The position numbers were made by a program, and so were the translations under genes. DNA of 40,313 nucleotides, from NCBI GenBank assembly GCA_032718475.1, contig JAUCBJ010008184.1:1-40313 (forward strand), in the 5' to 3' direction. The stretch comes from Nemertoderma westbladi (taxonomy: Eukaryota; Xenacoelomorpha; Nemertodermatida; Nemertodermatidae). The notes below the pieces were generated by a model that was not told the origin of the DNA, did no database searches, and was given only the letters and a program-made list of their open reading frames with translations. Positions 30,830 through 40,240 of this stretch are shown in pieces. The number at the start of each line of letters is the position of its first letter. Positions within the stretch are counted from its first letter, which is position 1.

Positions 30830-30978
30830 CAGGAATGGGTGTCGTTTTGTTGCCATGGTATTATAACGCATTGGGTAATATACACAAACGAAGCGCTCGA
30901 TGCTGAGAACAGTGGTGATCAAACCGCTTAGATTTAGAGCAGCATAAACTATTGCGAGTGAAATACCACACCAATAAC
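30830..30978 (-). CDS. GPCR exon: extracellular loop 1, helix 3 and intracellular loop 2 (class A)
   Basis: A 149-base minus-strand exon bounded by an acceptor (TCAATTCCTTTCAG, ending 30979) and a donor GTAGGT at 30829-30824. It codes YWCG, then a hydrophobic helix ending SIERF, then VCVYYPMRYNTMATKRHPFL. The Cys in YWCG is exactly 24 residues before the Glu of ERF, the standard distance from the helix-3 disulfide Cys (3.25) to the D/E-R-Y position (3.49) of rhodopsin-like receptors. YPMRY fits the CxPLRY pattern of intracellular loop 2. The last codon is complete (phase 0) and the exon at 12828-12974 continues helix 4 in frame. The upstream intron is phase 1. Exons for helices 1-2 were not found. 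The ligand class is unknown; peptide and lineage-specific receptors are both possible. Confidence 0.8.
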
Positions 30979-31444
30979 CTGAAAGGAATTGATAAAAATG
31001 TAGGTAATATTTCAGTCCAATCCATGACACTTATAACTCACCTCATGTTCCATTAATTCTGGACCACACGCCATAATGCCTCAGAAACCATAATGTAGGG
31101 CCAAGACATCGTTCATAGCATTCATACAATGCACACATCTCCAACCAGACACTATTATTATAACATTGGAGGTGTATGGTGGCCCATTAGAGCCACTACA
31201 TTTTATTTATTTATTTTTGCGTGAATTCAATTTCATTTAATTTAATGTTAATTTTTAAATCAAGTACAATTTAAAAAAACATTAAATTTACTTTCACTTT
31301 CGTTTCCAATTAGTTTGACTTTTACTTTTTTCGTTTTATTTTTAGTTTTACATTCACTTTCGATTTCATTTTAGTTTTAGTTTTACTTTAACTTTCGTTT
31401 TCTTTTCATTTTCGATTTTTGCACACGGCCCATTACAGCCACCA
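30979..31444. other. Intron sequence with a pyrimidine-rich low-complexity tract
   Basis: 31200-31430 is built of TTTTA, TTTCACTTTCG and TTTTAGTTTTA words, T-rich on the plus strand. No gene seen. Confidence 0.5.
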
Positions 31445-31635
31445 TATTAGCCAAGGACTACGGCGGCCATCTTTTACCCTTACAATCAATTGCAGGTTGT
31501 GGCTCCATTGGGCCATGCAAGGCAGCCCAGTACAGCCATAGATTTTCGAAGAGAAACTTAAAACTGATTTTTGCAGGTGGCCCATGGCGGTGATTTCCCT
31601 ATGATGGGACTAGGAGAGCCAGACTGACAGAGAGA
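31445..31635 (+). repeat. Left arm of a 191-bp inverted repeat
   Basis: It matches the reverse complement of 32884-33074 with about seven mismatches in 191 bases. The similarity stops sharply at both ends (TATTAGCC outside, GACAGRGAGA inside). Such long, similar arms may be terminal inverted repeats of a DNA transposon or two opposite insertions of one repeat. Confidence 0.9.
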
Positions 31636-31650
31636 AGTCACAGCCTAGGC

Positions 31651-32022
31651 CTAAGCCATACACCAGCAACAATCCAGCATTGTGACATTACAGCATTCTG
31701 CAAGAGTTTTGAAAACCGCACAAAGCAACCACATCGGGCCATCGGACTGAAACGGGGTCAAATTAGGTTCTTTCCTATTCTCTAATCTTCTAGCCTCCAA
31801 AATGTCTGGGGCAATGTCCCCCATTATTTGGTATACAAGAGACGGTGGCACCTTGATTCCATGGAAAGTCCGTAATTTCAAATGTAAGGCCCGATACCCG
31901 AGATCCCTTCCTGGTCCATCCAGTTCTTGGATTACTACAGTGTTCCTGACACTCTCTAAGGTAGTGTTGTAAGTAAAGTAATTCATTTCGAAAAAACGAA
32001 GTCTTCGATCAAGTGATTTCAA
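31651..32022 (-). pseudogene. Integrase-like transposase fragment (helix-turn-helix region before an rve-type core)
   Basis: The frame codes ELDGPGRDLGYRALHLKL, a helix-turn-helix-like stretch IKVPPSLVYQIMGDIAP, and ARRLENRKE followed by SDGPMW. This order resembles the DNA-binding region of a family of animal proteins with an integrase core domain, in which GxxxGYRxMHxxL and a RRxRRR-type basic stretch precede the GPNxLWHxDSYDKL start of the catalytic core. After PMW the similarity ends, so the DDE core is missing. It lies directly inside the left arm of the 191-bp inverted repeat. Assigned from memory of the pattern; it could be an exon of a domesticated gene. Confidence 0.5.
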
Positions 32023-32158
32023 AGATGGGTAAGTGTCAAATTCCTTTGTAAGACTAACTAGAATCTCCTTTCGTTTCCAGTTCAGCGCTACTACTGTAAG
32101 TCCGTCATCCTTCGTTTGAGAACATGGTCATTTTGCCATGCCATAATGAATAAATGAA

Positions 32159-32873
32159 ATAGGCCTAAACCAATGATCTAAACTAAAGCAGTAAAATGCC
32201 TTACAGCAAACCAATTCAGCAATATGCAATAGTGTATGATAGTGTAAGAAATAGAATATTAAATAAGCCTGATAGTGCTACAAAATTTCATACATATAGG
32301 TCAGTTCTAAATAGGAATCTAAACCCTCATCCAATTTATCAGTTGCGTCGGAATTATATCCCTGAGATAGTGAGGAAAGATTTTACCCGTTTGCGATTAA
32401 TATCGCACAACTTACGCGTTGAGAAAGGCCGGTGGAGCAGAACCCCGAGGCCGCTCCAGGTATGCTTGTGCGATAATAACAGCATCCAAGACGAAGATCA
32501 TGTACTATTATACTGTGAGCTGACTGAGCACTGTAGGAACAAATATAATAAATTACAATTTTCATCGTTAGAGACTCTATGGTCAAATAATAATTACGTA
32601 GATGTTTGCAGTTTCGTATCAGATGTATTAAAAACATATGAGCCGTAGTACATAAGTGTTAGGGGGGGGGGGGGGGGGCACTAAACTTACAGTAGATTAA
32701 ATTTAGATTTATTGTATTACGTTAATTAGTCCATTGGACAATAATAATGTTTTTGGGTTTAGTTTAATGTTATTAAATGTGATTGTAACAGAATTGATTA
32801 ATGTGACGATTTATTACAATGTTGTGCCGTGTATAATTTTATTATTATGGTCAATAAAAATTAGATAGGCCTA
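32159..32873 (+). mobile_element. 5'-truncated non-LTR retrotransposon tail with 9-bp flanking repeats
   Basis: The insertion 32168-32864 is bounded by the direct repeat ATAGGCCTA (32159-32167 and 32865-32873), a likely target site duplication. It holds the C-terminal ORF end, a 3' UTR of about 215 bases with 17 G at 32662-32678, and a terminal TCAATAAAAATT. It is nested inside the 191-bp inverted repeat unit. Confidence 0.65.
32196..32648 (+). pseudogene. C-terminal end of a non-LTR retrotransposon ORF2 (post-RT zinc-binding region)
   Basis: 150 codons in an uninterrupted frame. It contains LRLISHNLRVEKGRW followed by RPLQVCLC, then DEDHVLLYCELTEHCRNKY. This is the pattern after the RT domain of many animal LINEs (R-LR-H-L-G-R, then CxxC, then EDExHxLxxCPxYxxxR). 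One of the usual cysteines of the first pair is not evident. The RT itself is absent, as expected for a 5'-truncated insertion made by target-primed reverse transcription. The ATG is incidental. The clade cannot be fixed. Confidence 0.75.
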
Positions 32874-32883
32874 GGTTGTTAAT

Positions 32884-33074
32884 TCTCCCTGTCAGTCTGG
32901 CTCTCCTAGTCCCATCATAGGGAAATGACCGCCATGGGCCACCTGCAAAAATCAGTTTTAAGTTTCTCATCGAAAATCGATGGCTGTACTGGGCTGCCTT
33001 GCATGGTCCATTGGAGCCACAGCCTGCAATTGATTGTAAGGGTAAAAGATGGCCGCCGTAGTCCTTGGCTAATA
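32884..33074 (-). repeat. Right arm of the 191-bp inverted repeat
   Basis: About 96% identical to the reverse complement of 31445-31635. Its outer end runs directly toward copy 2 of the dispersed repeat (33095-33445). Confidence 0.9.
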
Positions 33075-33094
33075 GGGTGCCCCCAAGTTTCGTT

Positions 33095-33445
33095 CCCCCA
33101 AGCTAGAACAAAGCTGCCCTGCTTTGCAGGACATTGTTTTCGCCGTGGGGACCAGCCTGAGCACAGTCTTGTGCTTCTGGCAGCCCCATAGAGATGCCTC
33201 TTAAGGCCACTGGCCTTGAAGATGAGGATAGTCTCGCGAAAGTCATGGGGGATAAAGAGTTTGTGTTTGTGGCCTTGCAGTTTTGTTGACAAGCCGTCAT
33301 AACATTCTTAATGCACGCTGCGTTGGGCTTGCCAATTGTGGATTGCATGGCGGTGACAAAAGGATTTTGTAAGCCAGCATAACATCTCAATGTGCAGTTT
33401 CAATGCATCAGGACGATTAGAGTAGTAGTACTGTAATATAATTTA
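33095..33445 (+). repeat. Dispersed repeat, copy 2
   Basis: Same orientation as 11700-11995 with shared blocks CTTTGCAGGACATTG, TTTTCGCCGTG, CACTGGCCTT and ATTTTGT/GTTTTGT next to CGACAAGCC/TGACAAGCC. It contains an extra internal piece (33305-33390) with repeated CATAACAT words. On the minus strand both copies code SLSPMTFAR, but no long frame is kept. Confidence 0.6.
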
Positions 33446-33499
33446 AAAATTTAATTTCCAACTGATTGCGAACAACAGTTGGGGGTGGTTTATCAAATG

Positions 33500-36340
33500 T
33501 GGGTTTTTATTTAAATTACATTTATTTAAATATAATTATTACTCTTGTTTTAATTATTACTTATGTTTTAATTATTACTCTTGTTTTAATTATTACTCTT
33601 ATATAATTATTACTTATGTTTTAATTATTACTCTTGTATAATTATTACTCTTGTATAATTATTACTCTTGTATAATTATTACTCTTGTATCATTATTACT
33701 TTTGTATTAATTGCTCTTGTATTAATTATTACTCTTGTTGTAATTATTACTTTTGTTTTAATTATTACTCTTGCATAATTATTACTTTGTTTTAATTATT
33801 ACTCTTGTATAATTATTAATCTCGTTTTAATTATTACTCTTGTATTAATTACTCTTGTTTGAATTTTTATTACTCTTGTATAATTATTACATTTGTTTTA
33901 ATTATTTCTCTTGTATTAATTGCTCTTGTTTTAATTATTACTCTTGTTGTAATTATTACTTTTGTTTTAATTATTACTCTTGCATAATTATTACTTTGTT
34001 TTAATTATTTATCTTGTATTAATTACTCTTGTTTTAATTATTTCTCTTGTATTAATTACTCTTGTTTTAATTATTACTCTTGTTGTAATTATTACTTTTG
34101 TTATAATTATTACTTTTGTTTTAATTATTACTCTTGTATAATTATTACTTTTGTATTAATTGCTCTTGTTTTAATTATTACTCTTGTTGTAATTATTACT
34201 TTTGTTGTAATTATTACTCTTGTATAATTATTACTTTTGTTTTGATTATGTCTCTTATATAATTATTACTTTTGTTTTAATTATCTCTTGTATTAATTAC
34301 TCTTGTTTTAATTATTACTCTTGTATTAATTACTCTTGTTTTAATTATTACTCTTGTTTTAACTATTACTCTTGTATTAATTACTCTTGTTTGAATTTTT
34401 ATTACTCTTGTATAATTATTACATTTGTTTTAATTATTTCTCTTGTATTAATTACTCTTGTTTTAATTATTACTCTTGTTGTAATTATTACTTTTGTTAT
34501 AATTATTACTTTTGTTTTAATTATTACTCTTGTATTAATTACTCTTGTTTTAATTATTACTCTTGTTTTAACTATTACTCTTGTATTAATTACTCTTGTT
34601 TGAATTTTTATTACTCTTGTATAATTATTACATTTGTTTTAATTATTTCTCTTGTATTAATTACTCTTGTTTTAATTATTACTCTTGTTGTAATTATTAC
34701 TTTTGTTATAATTATTACTTTTGTTTTAATTATTACTCTTGTATAATTATTACTTTTGTTTTGATTATGTCTCTTATATAATTATTACTTTTGTTTTAAT
34801 TATCTCTTGTATTAATTACTCTTGTTTTAATTATTACTCTTGTATTAATTACTCTTGTTTTAATTATTACTCTTGTTTTAACTATTACTCTTGTATTAAT
34901 TACTCTTGTTTGAATTTTTATTACTCTTGTATAATTATTACATTTGTTTTAATTATTTCTCTTGTATTAATTACTCTTGTTTTAATTATTACTCTTGTTG
35001 TAATTATTACTTTTGTTATAATTATTACTTTTGTTTTAATTATTACTCTTGTATTAATTACTCTTGTTTTAATTATTACTCTTGTTTTAACTATTACTCT
35101 TGTATTAATTACTCTTGTTTGAATTTTTATTACTCTTGTATAATTATTACATTTGTTTTAATTATTTCTCTTGTATTAATTACTCTTGTTTTAATTATTA
35201 CTCTTGTTGTAATTATTACTTTTGTTATAATTATTACTTTTGTTTTAATTATTACTCTTGTATAATTATTACTTTTGTTTTAATTATTACTCTTGTATAA
35301 TTATTACTCTTGTATAATTATTACTTTTGTATTAATTACTCTTGTTTTAATTATTACTCTTGTTGTAATTATTACTTTTGTTTAATTATTACTCTTGTAT
35401 AATTATTACTTTTGTTTTATTATTCTCTTGTATAATTATTACTTTTGTTTTAATTATTCTCTTGTATTAATTACTCTTGTTTTAATTATTACTCTTGTAT
35501 TAATTACTCTGTTTGAATTATTACTCTTGTTATAATTATTACTTTGTTTTAATTATTTCTCTTGTATTAATTACTCTTCTTTTAATTATTACTCATGTAT
35601 AATTATTACTCTTGTATAATTATTACTCTTGTTGTAATTATTACTTTTGTTATAATTATTACTTTTGTTTTAATTATTACTCTTGTATTAATTACTCTTG
35701 TTTTAATTATTACTCTTGTTTTAACTATTACTCTTGTATTAATTACTCTTGTTTGAATTTTTATTACTCTTGTATAATTATTACATTTGTTTTAATTATT
35801 TCTCTTGTATTAATTACTCTTGTTTTAATTATTACTCTTGTTGTAATTATTACTTTTGTTATAATTATTACTTTTGTTTTAATTATTTCTCTTGTATTAA
35901 TTACTCTTCTTTTAATTATTACTCTTGTATAATTATTACTCTTGTATAATTATTACTCTTGTTGTAATTATTACTTTTGTTATAATTATTACTTTTGTTT
36001 TAATTATTACTCTTGTATTAATTACTCTTGTTTTAATTATTACTCTTGTTTTAACTATTACTCTTGTATTAATTACTCTTGTTTGAATTTTTATTACTCT
36101 TGTATAATTATTACATTTGTTTTAATTATTTCTCTTGTATTAATTGCTCTTGTTTTAATTATTACTCTTGTTGTAATTATTACTTTTGTTATAATTATTA
36201 CTTTTGTTTTAATTATTACTCTTGTATAATTATTACTCTTGTATAATTATTACTCTTGTATAATTATTACTTTTGTATTAATTGCTCTTGTTTTAATTAT
36301 TACTCTTGTATAATTATTACTTTTGTATTATTTTATTCTT
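33500..36340. repeat. AT-rich satellite of 15-18-bp units with higher-order repeats
   Basis: About 2.8 kb of TTTTAATTATTACTCTTG (18 bp), TATAATTATTACTCTTG (17) and TATTAATTACTCTTG (15) in mixed order. Higher-order copies are clear: 34220-34603 recurs at 34739-35122 (519-bp shift), 34387 onward recurs after 209 bp, and blocks near 35612 and 35942 recur after 330 bp. All open frames in it (Asn/Tyr/Cys/Ser-rich or Ile/Thr/Leu/Val-rich) are products of the repeat. Confidence 0.97.
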
Positions 36341-36450
36341 TAATTGTCAAGCTGAAGTAAAAAACCTTACCGGTAGGTATGCCAGTACAGTACGATACAA
36401 ATACTAAAATAAAAAAGCAACTGACCATTAGACGTTGCATGCAATCAGTA

Positions 36451-36508
36451 ATCAGCTGACGGCTGTCAGCTGATCAGTAGGTTTCGCCCCAATGGGGGCT
36501 TTCTCAAG
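36451..36508 (-). ncRNA. Hairpins in the PLE 3' UTR, hammerhead-like
   Basis: 36451-36474 is a perfect 10-bp inverted repeat (ATCAGCTGAC, loop GGCT, GTCAGCTGAT). Next to it, on the minus strand, CTTGAGAAAG is followed by a CCCC-CATT-GGGG stem and CGAAAC (36508-36481). Hammerhead ribozymes, known in PLE terminal repeats, have CUGAUGA, stem II, then GAAA. The stem and GAAA fit but CUGAUGA is not kept, so it is a degenerate or merely similar structure. Confidence 0.45.
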
Positions 36509-36593
36509 TAGCTAGTGCTAGAAAGGAGACAATAGATAGAAGTTCCCAAGGGAGACGGGACGGTAAAGTGAAACAAGGTAGAAGTGTATCCGT

Positions 36594-39188
36594 CTAACCA
36601 CTGGGAAGCAGCACCTCAAACTTGCGCCAATCACGTTTCTGCTTGTTAATAGCTGGCTGGCGAGTGCGTATATAAAACATTTCTAGTTTTTGCAGGACAG
36701 GACGCAAAGGGTGCCGTGCAATAACCTTGAAGTGTTTGAACAACTCTCGCCAGTCAGTCAACCAACGTGTGTTGGGCTCCCCGCGGTGCGTCATGATATG
36801 GTTGTGAACTGTCTTGCCTTGTTCACTACCATCATTGGCCGACCCGTCTTGATGCTGTCTAACGCGTTCAAATAAGTGTTGGATGGTATGTCCAACATAT
36901 TCCCCCTTACAAGAGGGACAAGCAAATGAATACACGACGTTAGAAGCCAGAATATCGGGAACCGGATGTTTCAATGATGGCAGTGATTGGCGCAGTTTGG
37001 CAGTTGTGTAAACAAACCGCACTGGCCGTGCGCAAGATCTCGGTACTAGACCACGTAGCCTACGAACGAAAAGTTCGGTAGCCCGACCGCGGTACTCAAA
37101 CTTACAGATGATAGGCCTGGGATTATCTACGGGTGCTGGATCCACCAGGTCAATGACCTCAGTGGGTGCAACCGCAGTCACCTCGCTCTCACTACAATTG
37201 CCAAGACGCCCCCTAGCGGCACGGACGGCGGTAAGCTCGCGTTGAATCATCGCATTCGTATATTGGTTATTGCTAAGAATGGTGTTAGCTTCGCCAATTG
37301 CAGAAAGGAGCTGGGAGCCATCCCCGCCCTTACTGACGTTGAAAATGCGATGAAACATTCCACGAACTACCCCCCGTTTGTATGCCTCAGGGGCACACGC
37401 AGTAGCATTAAGAACAAGCCCGGTATCTGTAGGCTTGCGGTACCACGCCGTCGCAAGCGCGTGGTCAGTACGGGACACAACCAAATCAAGGAAAGGCAAG
37501 CGGCCCTGTTCCTCCAACTCAAGTGTAAACTTAAGATTGGGGTGGAGGGCATTGACCTCTCTCAGCTTCTCAGTGGGGTCATTACTACCAACGCTAAACA
37601 CGTCATCAACGTACCTATCGCTAAGCTTGGTACCCGCCGCGATCTGCTCATCGAACTGTGACAGAAAGATGTTGGCGAGTATGGGACCCAAAGGGGAGCC
37701 CATGGCGACACCATCCCTCTGACAACGGTAGTTACCACGGTGATCCAGGAATACAACATCCTGTGTAGCAACCAACATAAGACGAATAAATTGGTCCTTG
37801 TTGATAGGCTGGTCAGGATGTTGCTCGTACAGTAGATCAGCAGCAAGCTGCACCGCCTCCTTGAGTGGAACATTAGTGAATAAACTCACTACGTCCAGGG
37901 AGTAGAGGCGGTCCGTGGGTTCTACCTCCAGCTCGGCGAGACGATCGGCAGCCCCGGCGCTGTTAGTACCAATCCTACCCTCTGGCAGCACCTGCAACAT
38001 GTCCCTGAGGTACTCAGCGACAGGGTGGTAGATGCTGCCGGGCATTGAAGTTATCGGGCGGAGGGGGACACCAGCCTTGTGGACCTTAGCGAGGCCATAC
38101 AGCCTCGGGGGAGTAGTATCCTTGCGCGGTAGTAACTTGGCTAGGAGTTCCTTACTCTCCTTACCCACAATACTGGTGACCTCGTCCCGTATAACCTCGG
38201 CCCTACGACGGTAAATATCGATCTTCACAGCACCCGGGCGGCCTGGAGGGGGACCAAACTTGGCGGGGTCGGCGATGAGAGTATCAGCCCTGGTCAGATA
38301 CGACTCCTTCCTCATAACACAATAGCCGTTCCCCTTGTCAAAAGGCACAGCAATCAGGCCCTGTTGCTTCAAGTAACGCGCGGTTGTAGCGACAGCATCT
38401 GACTGCCGCTGTAAGCGCATTAACCTGGCGTAATTCTGGGAGTGGTGTGACACACTTACTTTGTCAGCATCAGTGGCGCGGGTGAAATAATCTACCTGAG
38501 AGTAGAAGAGTGCGGTGTCAAACTTGGTTTTGACCGGGTTCTTGGCCCCAAGTCTGAGCACCGACTCAACCGTCTCAGGCAGAACAATACCATCCTCGCA
38601 CCGGACTGTGCCGTGGACATTAAGTAAGGGTGTCCCTTGGCTTCCGGCCCACCACCTAAACTTCTCGTCCTGGTCGGCCCTCCGCCGCTCGAGTTTACCG
38701 TTACACCAGGTGTTAGCCTGGTGGACGGCATCCTCAATCAGCTGAGAGTCTCCCAGTCGAGTGGCAAGGTGATGCTTGGTACTCTCCACACGACCCTCTG
38801 CAGCCTTCAGCTCATTCACCCTCCTAGCTATGGTTGTGTTTAGCAACCGCAGCTGAAAGGCCCGAATAGCATCAGGTTCTGCAAATGGACGAGATGGAGG
38901 TACCTTGAATGCCAGAAACCGTGGCACCACACCAGAATCACTACAACGGGTTAAGAAAACCGTGTCAGTGGCAAGGTTCCCCGCTTTGAGAACCACATCT
39001 CTATACCTGAGGAACGTTCTCCACTCCCCCTTCCCACGTAGCGCAGCCACGAAGTCAGTGGGAAAAGGGTTCGATCCACCGGCAGCCATCCCAACCAACC
39101 CAACCACTGAAAAATAACACCCAAGGAGGACAACCAACCTATTCAACTTCAAATACATAAGGGCACAATGGACAAGCACAACACACAA
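36594..39188 (-). CDS. Penelope-like reverse transcriptase with C-terminal GIY-YIG endonuclease
   Basis: An uninterrupted 864-codon ORF, which is full length for this class. The probable start is Met34 (ATG 39087-39089, MAAGGSNPFP). The 33 residues before it are hydrophobic and may be fortuitous, although the frame has an earlier ATG. PLE signatures in order: DKG at 284-286 (VPFDKGNGYCVM); PPRLYGLAKVHK at 360-371; RT motif A with D432 (SLDVVSLF); GVAMGSPLGP at 493-502; catalytic YVDD at 526-529; RLPFLDLVV at 563-571; and the endonuclease with VVYSFACPSC at 751-760 (GIY position plus a CxxC), YVG at 764-766, R775, H778, and a Glu at 836. The RT is related to telomerase and the endonuclease nicks target DNA. 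With all motifs intact it may encode active protein. Confidence 0.95.
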   Translation of the reverse strand: MCVVLVHCALMYLKLNRLVVLLGCYFSVVGLVGMAAGGSNPFPTDFVAALRGKGEWRTFLRYRDVVLKAGNLATDTVFLTRCSDSGVVPRFLAFKVPPSRPFAEPDAIRAFQLRLLNTTIARRVNELKAAEGRVESTKHHLATRLGDSQLIEDAVHQANTWCNGKLERRRADQDEKFRWWAGSQGTPLLNVHGTVRCEDGIVLPETVESVLRLGAKNPVKTKFDTALFYSQVDYFTRATDADKVSVSHHSQNYARLMRLQRQSDAVATTARYLKQQGLIAVPFDKGNGYCVMRKESYLTRADTLIADPAKFGPPPGRPGAVKIDIYRRRAEVIRDEVTSIVGKESKELLAKLLPRKDTTPPRLYGLAKVHKAGVPLRPITSMPGSIYHPVAEYLRDMLQVLPEGRIGTNSAGAADRLAELEVEPTDRLYSLDVVSLFTNVPLKEAVQLAADLLYEQHPDQPINKDQFIRLMLVATQDVVFLDHRGNYRCQRDGVAMGSPLGPILANIFLSQFDEQIAAGTKLSDRYVDDVFSVGSNDPTEKLREVNALHPNLKFTLELEEQGRLPFLDLVVSRTDHALATAWYRKPTDTGLVLNATACAPEAYKRGVVRGMFHRIFNVSKGGDGSQLLSAIGEANTILSNNQYTNAMIQRELTAVRAARGRLGNCSESEVTAVAPTEVIDLVDPAPVDNPRPIICKFEYRGRATELFVRRLRGLVPRSCARPVRFVYTTAKLRQSLPSLKHPVPDILASNVVYSFACPSCKGEYVGHTIQHLFERVRQHQDGSANDGSEQGKTVHNHIMTHRGEPNTRWLTDWRELFKHFKVIARHPLRPVLQKLEMFYIRTRQPAINKQKRDWRKFEVLLPSG

Positions 39189-39361
39189 TATGACTCTAAT
39201 AGACGATTTAACAATACTCCAATAATTACGTCAAAATATAACCCAATACAGAAAAATGTTCAAATAAATCGATGATCAAATAAATAATGAAAGACTAAAA
39301 AGAAGGTTAAAAATGAATAAAAAGAATAAAAAATATAAAACTGTATACCAAAGTCTAATAA

Positions 39362-40240
39362 TCATATGGCGAAAAACCGAATAACTCGTAAATGAGAACC
39401 CGAACTCGTAGATGAGAACACGAACTCGTAGATGAGAACACGAACTCGTAGATGAGAACCCGAACTCGTAGATGAGAACCCGAGCTCGTAGATGAGACCC
39501 CGAACTCGTAGAAGCGAACCCGAACTCGTAGATGAGAACCCAAACTCGTGATGAGAACCCGAACTCGCAGATGAGAACCCGAACTCGTAGATGAGAACCC
39601 GAACTCGTAGATGAGAACCCGAACTCGTAGATGAGAACCCGAGCTCGTAGATGAGACCCCGAACTCGTAGAAGCGAACCCGAACTCGTAGATGAGAACCC
39701 AAACTCGTGATGAGAACCCGAACTCGCAGATGAGAACCCGAACTCGTAGATGAGAACACGAACTCGTAGATGAGAATCCGACCTCGTACTGTCGTAGATG
39801 AGACCCGAACTCGTTGATGCGAACCCGAACTCGTAGATGAGAACCCGAACTCGTAGATGAGAACCCGAGCTCGTAGATGAGACCCCGAACTCGTAGAAGC
39901 GAACCCGAACTCGTAGATGAGAACCCAAACTCGTGATGAGAACCCGAACTCGCAGATGAGAACCCGAACTCGTAGATGAGAACACGAACTCGTAGATGAG
40001 AACACGAACTCGTAGATGAGAATCCGAACTCGTACTGTCGTAGATGAGACCCGAACTCGTTGATGCGAACCTGGCACCCGAACTCGTAGATGAGAACCCG
40101 AACTCGTAGATGAGAACCCGAGCTCGTAGAAGAGAACCCGAACTCGTAGAAGGGAACCCGAACTCGTAGATGAGAACCCGAACTCGTGATGAGAACCCGA
40201 ACTCGCAGATGAGACCCGAACTCGCAGATGAGAACCCGTA
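39362..40240. repeat. 20-bp minisatellite (AACCCGAACTCGTAGATGAG) with higher-order blocks
   Basis: About 44 units, most of 20 bp with variants of 18-19 bp. A multi-unit block starting at CGAGCTCGTAGATGAGACCCC recurs at about 39482, 39641 and 39867, and a block with CGTACTGTCGTAGATGAGAC recurs at about 39783 and 40032. Two minus-strand frames stay open for over 200 codons (Phe/Ser/Arg/Val-rich) only because the unit is repeated. The end of the window (40241-40313) is unique sequence with no gene seen. Confidence 0.95.

Larger units (their letters stand above)
36341..39190 (-). mobile_element. Penelope-like element (PLE), endonuclease-containing
   Basis: Consists of an intact RT/GIY-YIG ORF on the minus strand and a 3' UTR of about 250 bases with two hairpins. 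The 3' end merges with the AT-rich satellite near 36340. Upstream of the ORF, AT-rich sequence continues to the 20-bp minisatellite at 39362 and no second hairpin copy is seen, so the 5' end is uncertain and perhaps truncated. Penelope-like elements often end irregularly and carry partial long repeats. Confidence 0.9.

Noticed and set aside
34220-36229. Series of Asn/Tyr/Cys/Ser-rich ORFs
   Set aside because: Products of the AT-rich satellite; identical ORFs recur with the 519-bp higher-order unit.
37242-37722. Plus-strand ORFs over 110 codons inside the PLE
   Set aside because: Antisense shadows of the GC-rich RT/endonuclease coding sequence.
39355-40077. 240- and 207-codon minus-strand ORFs
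   Set aside because: They lie entirely in the 20-bp minisatellite and have no unique sequence.
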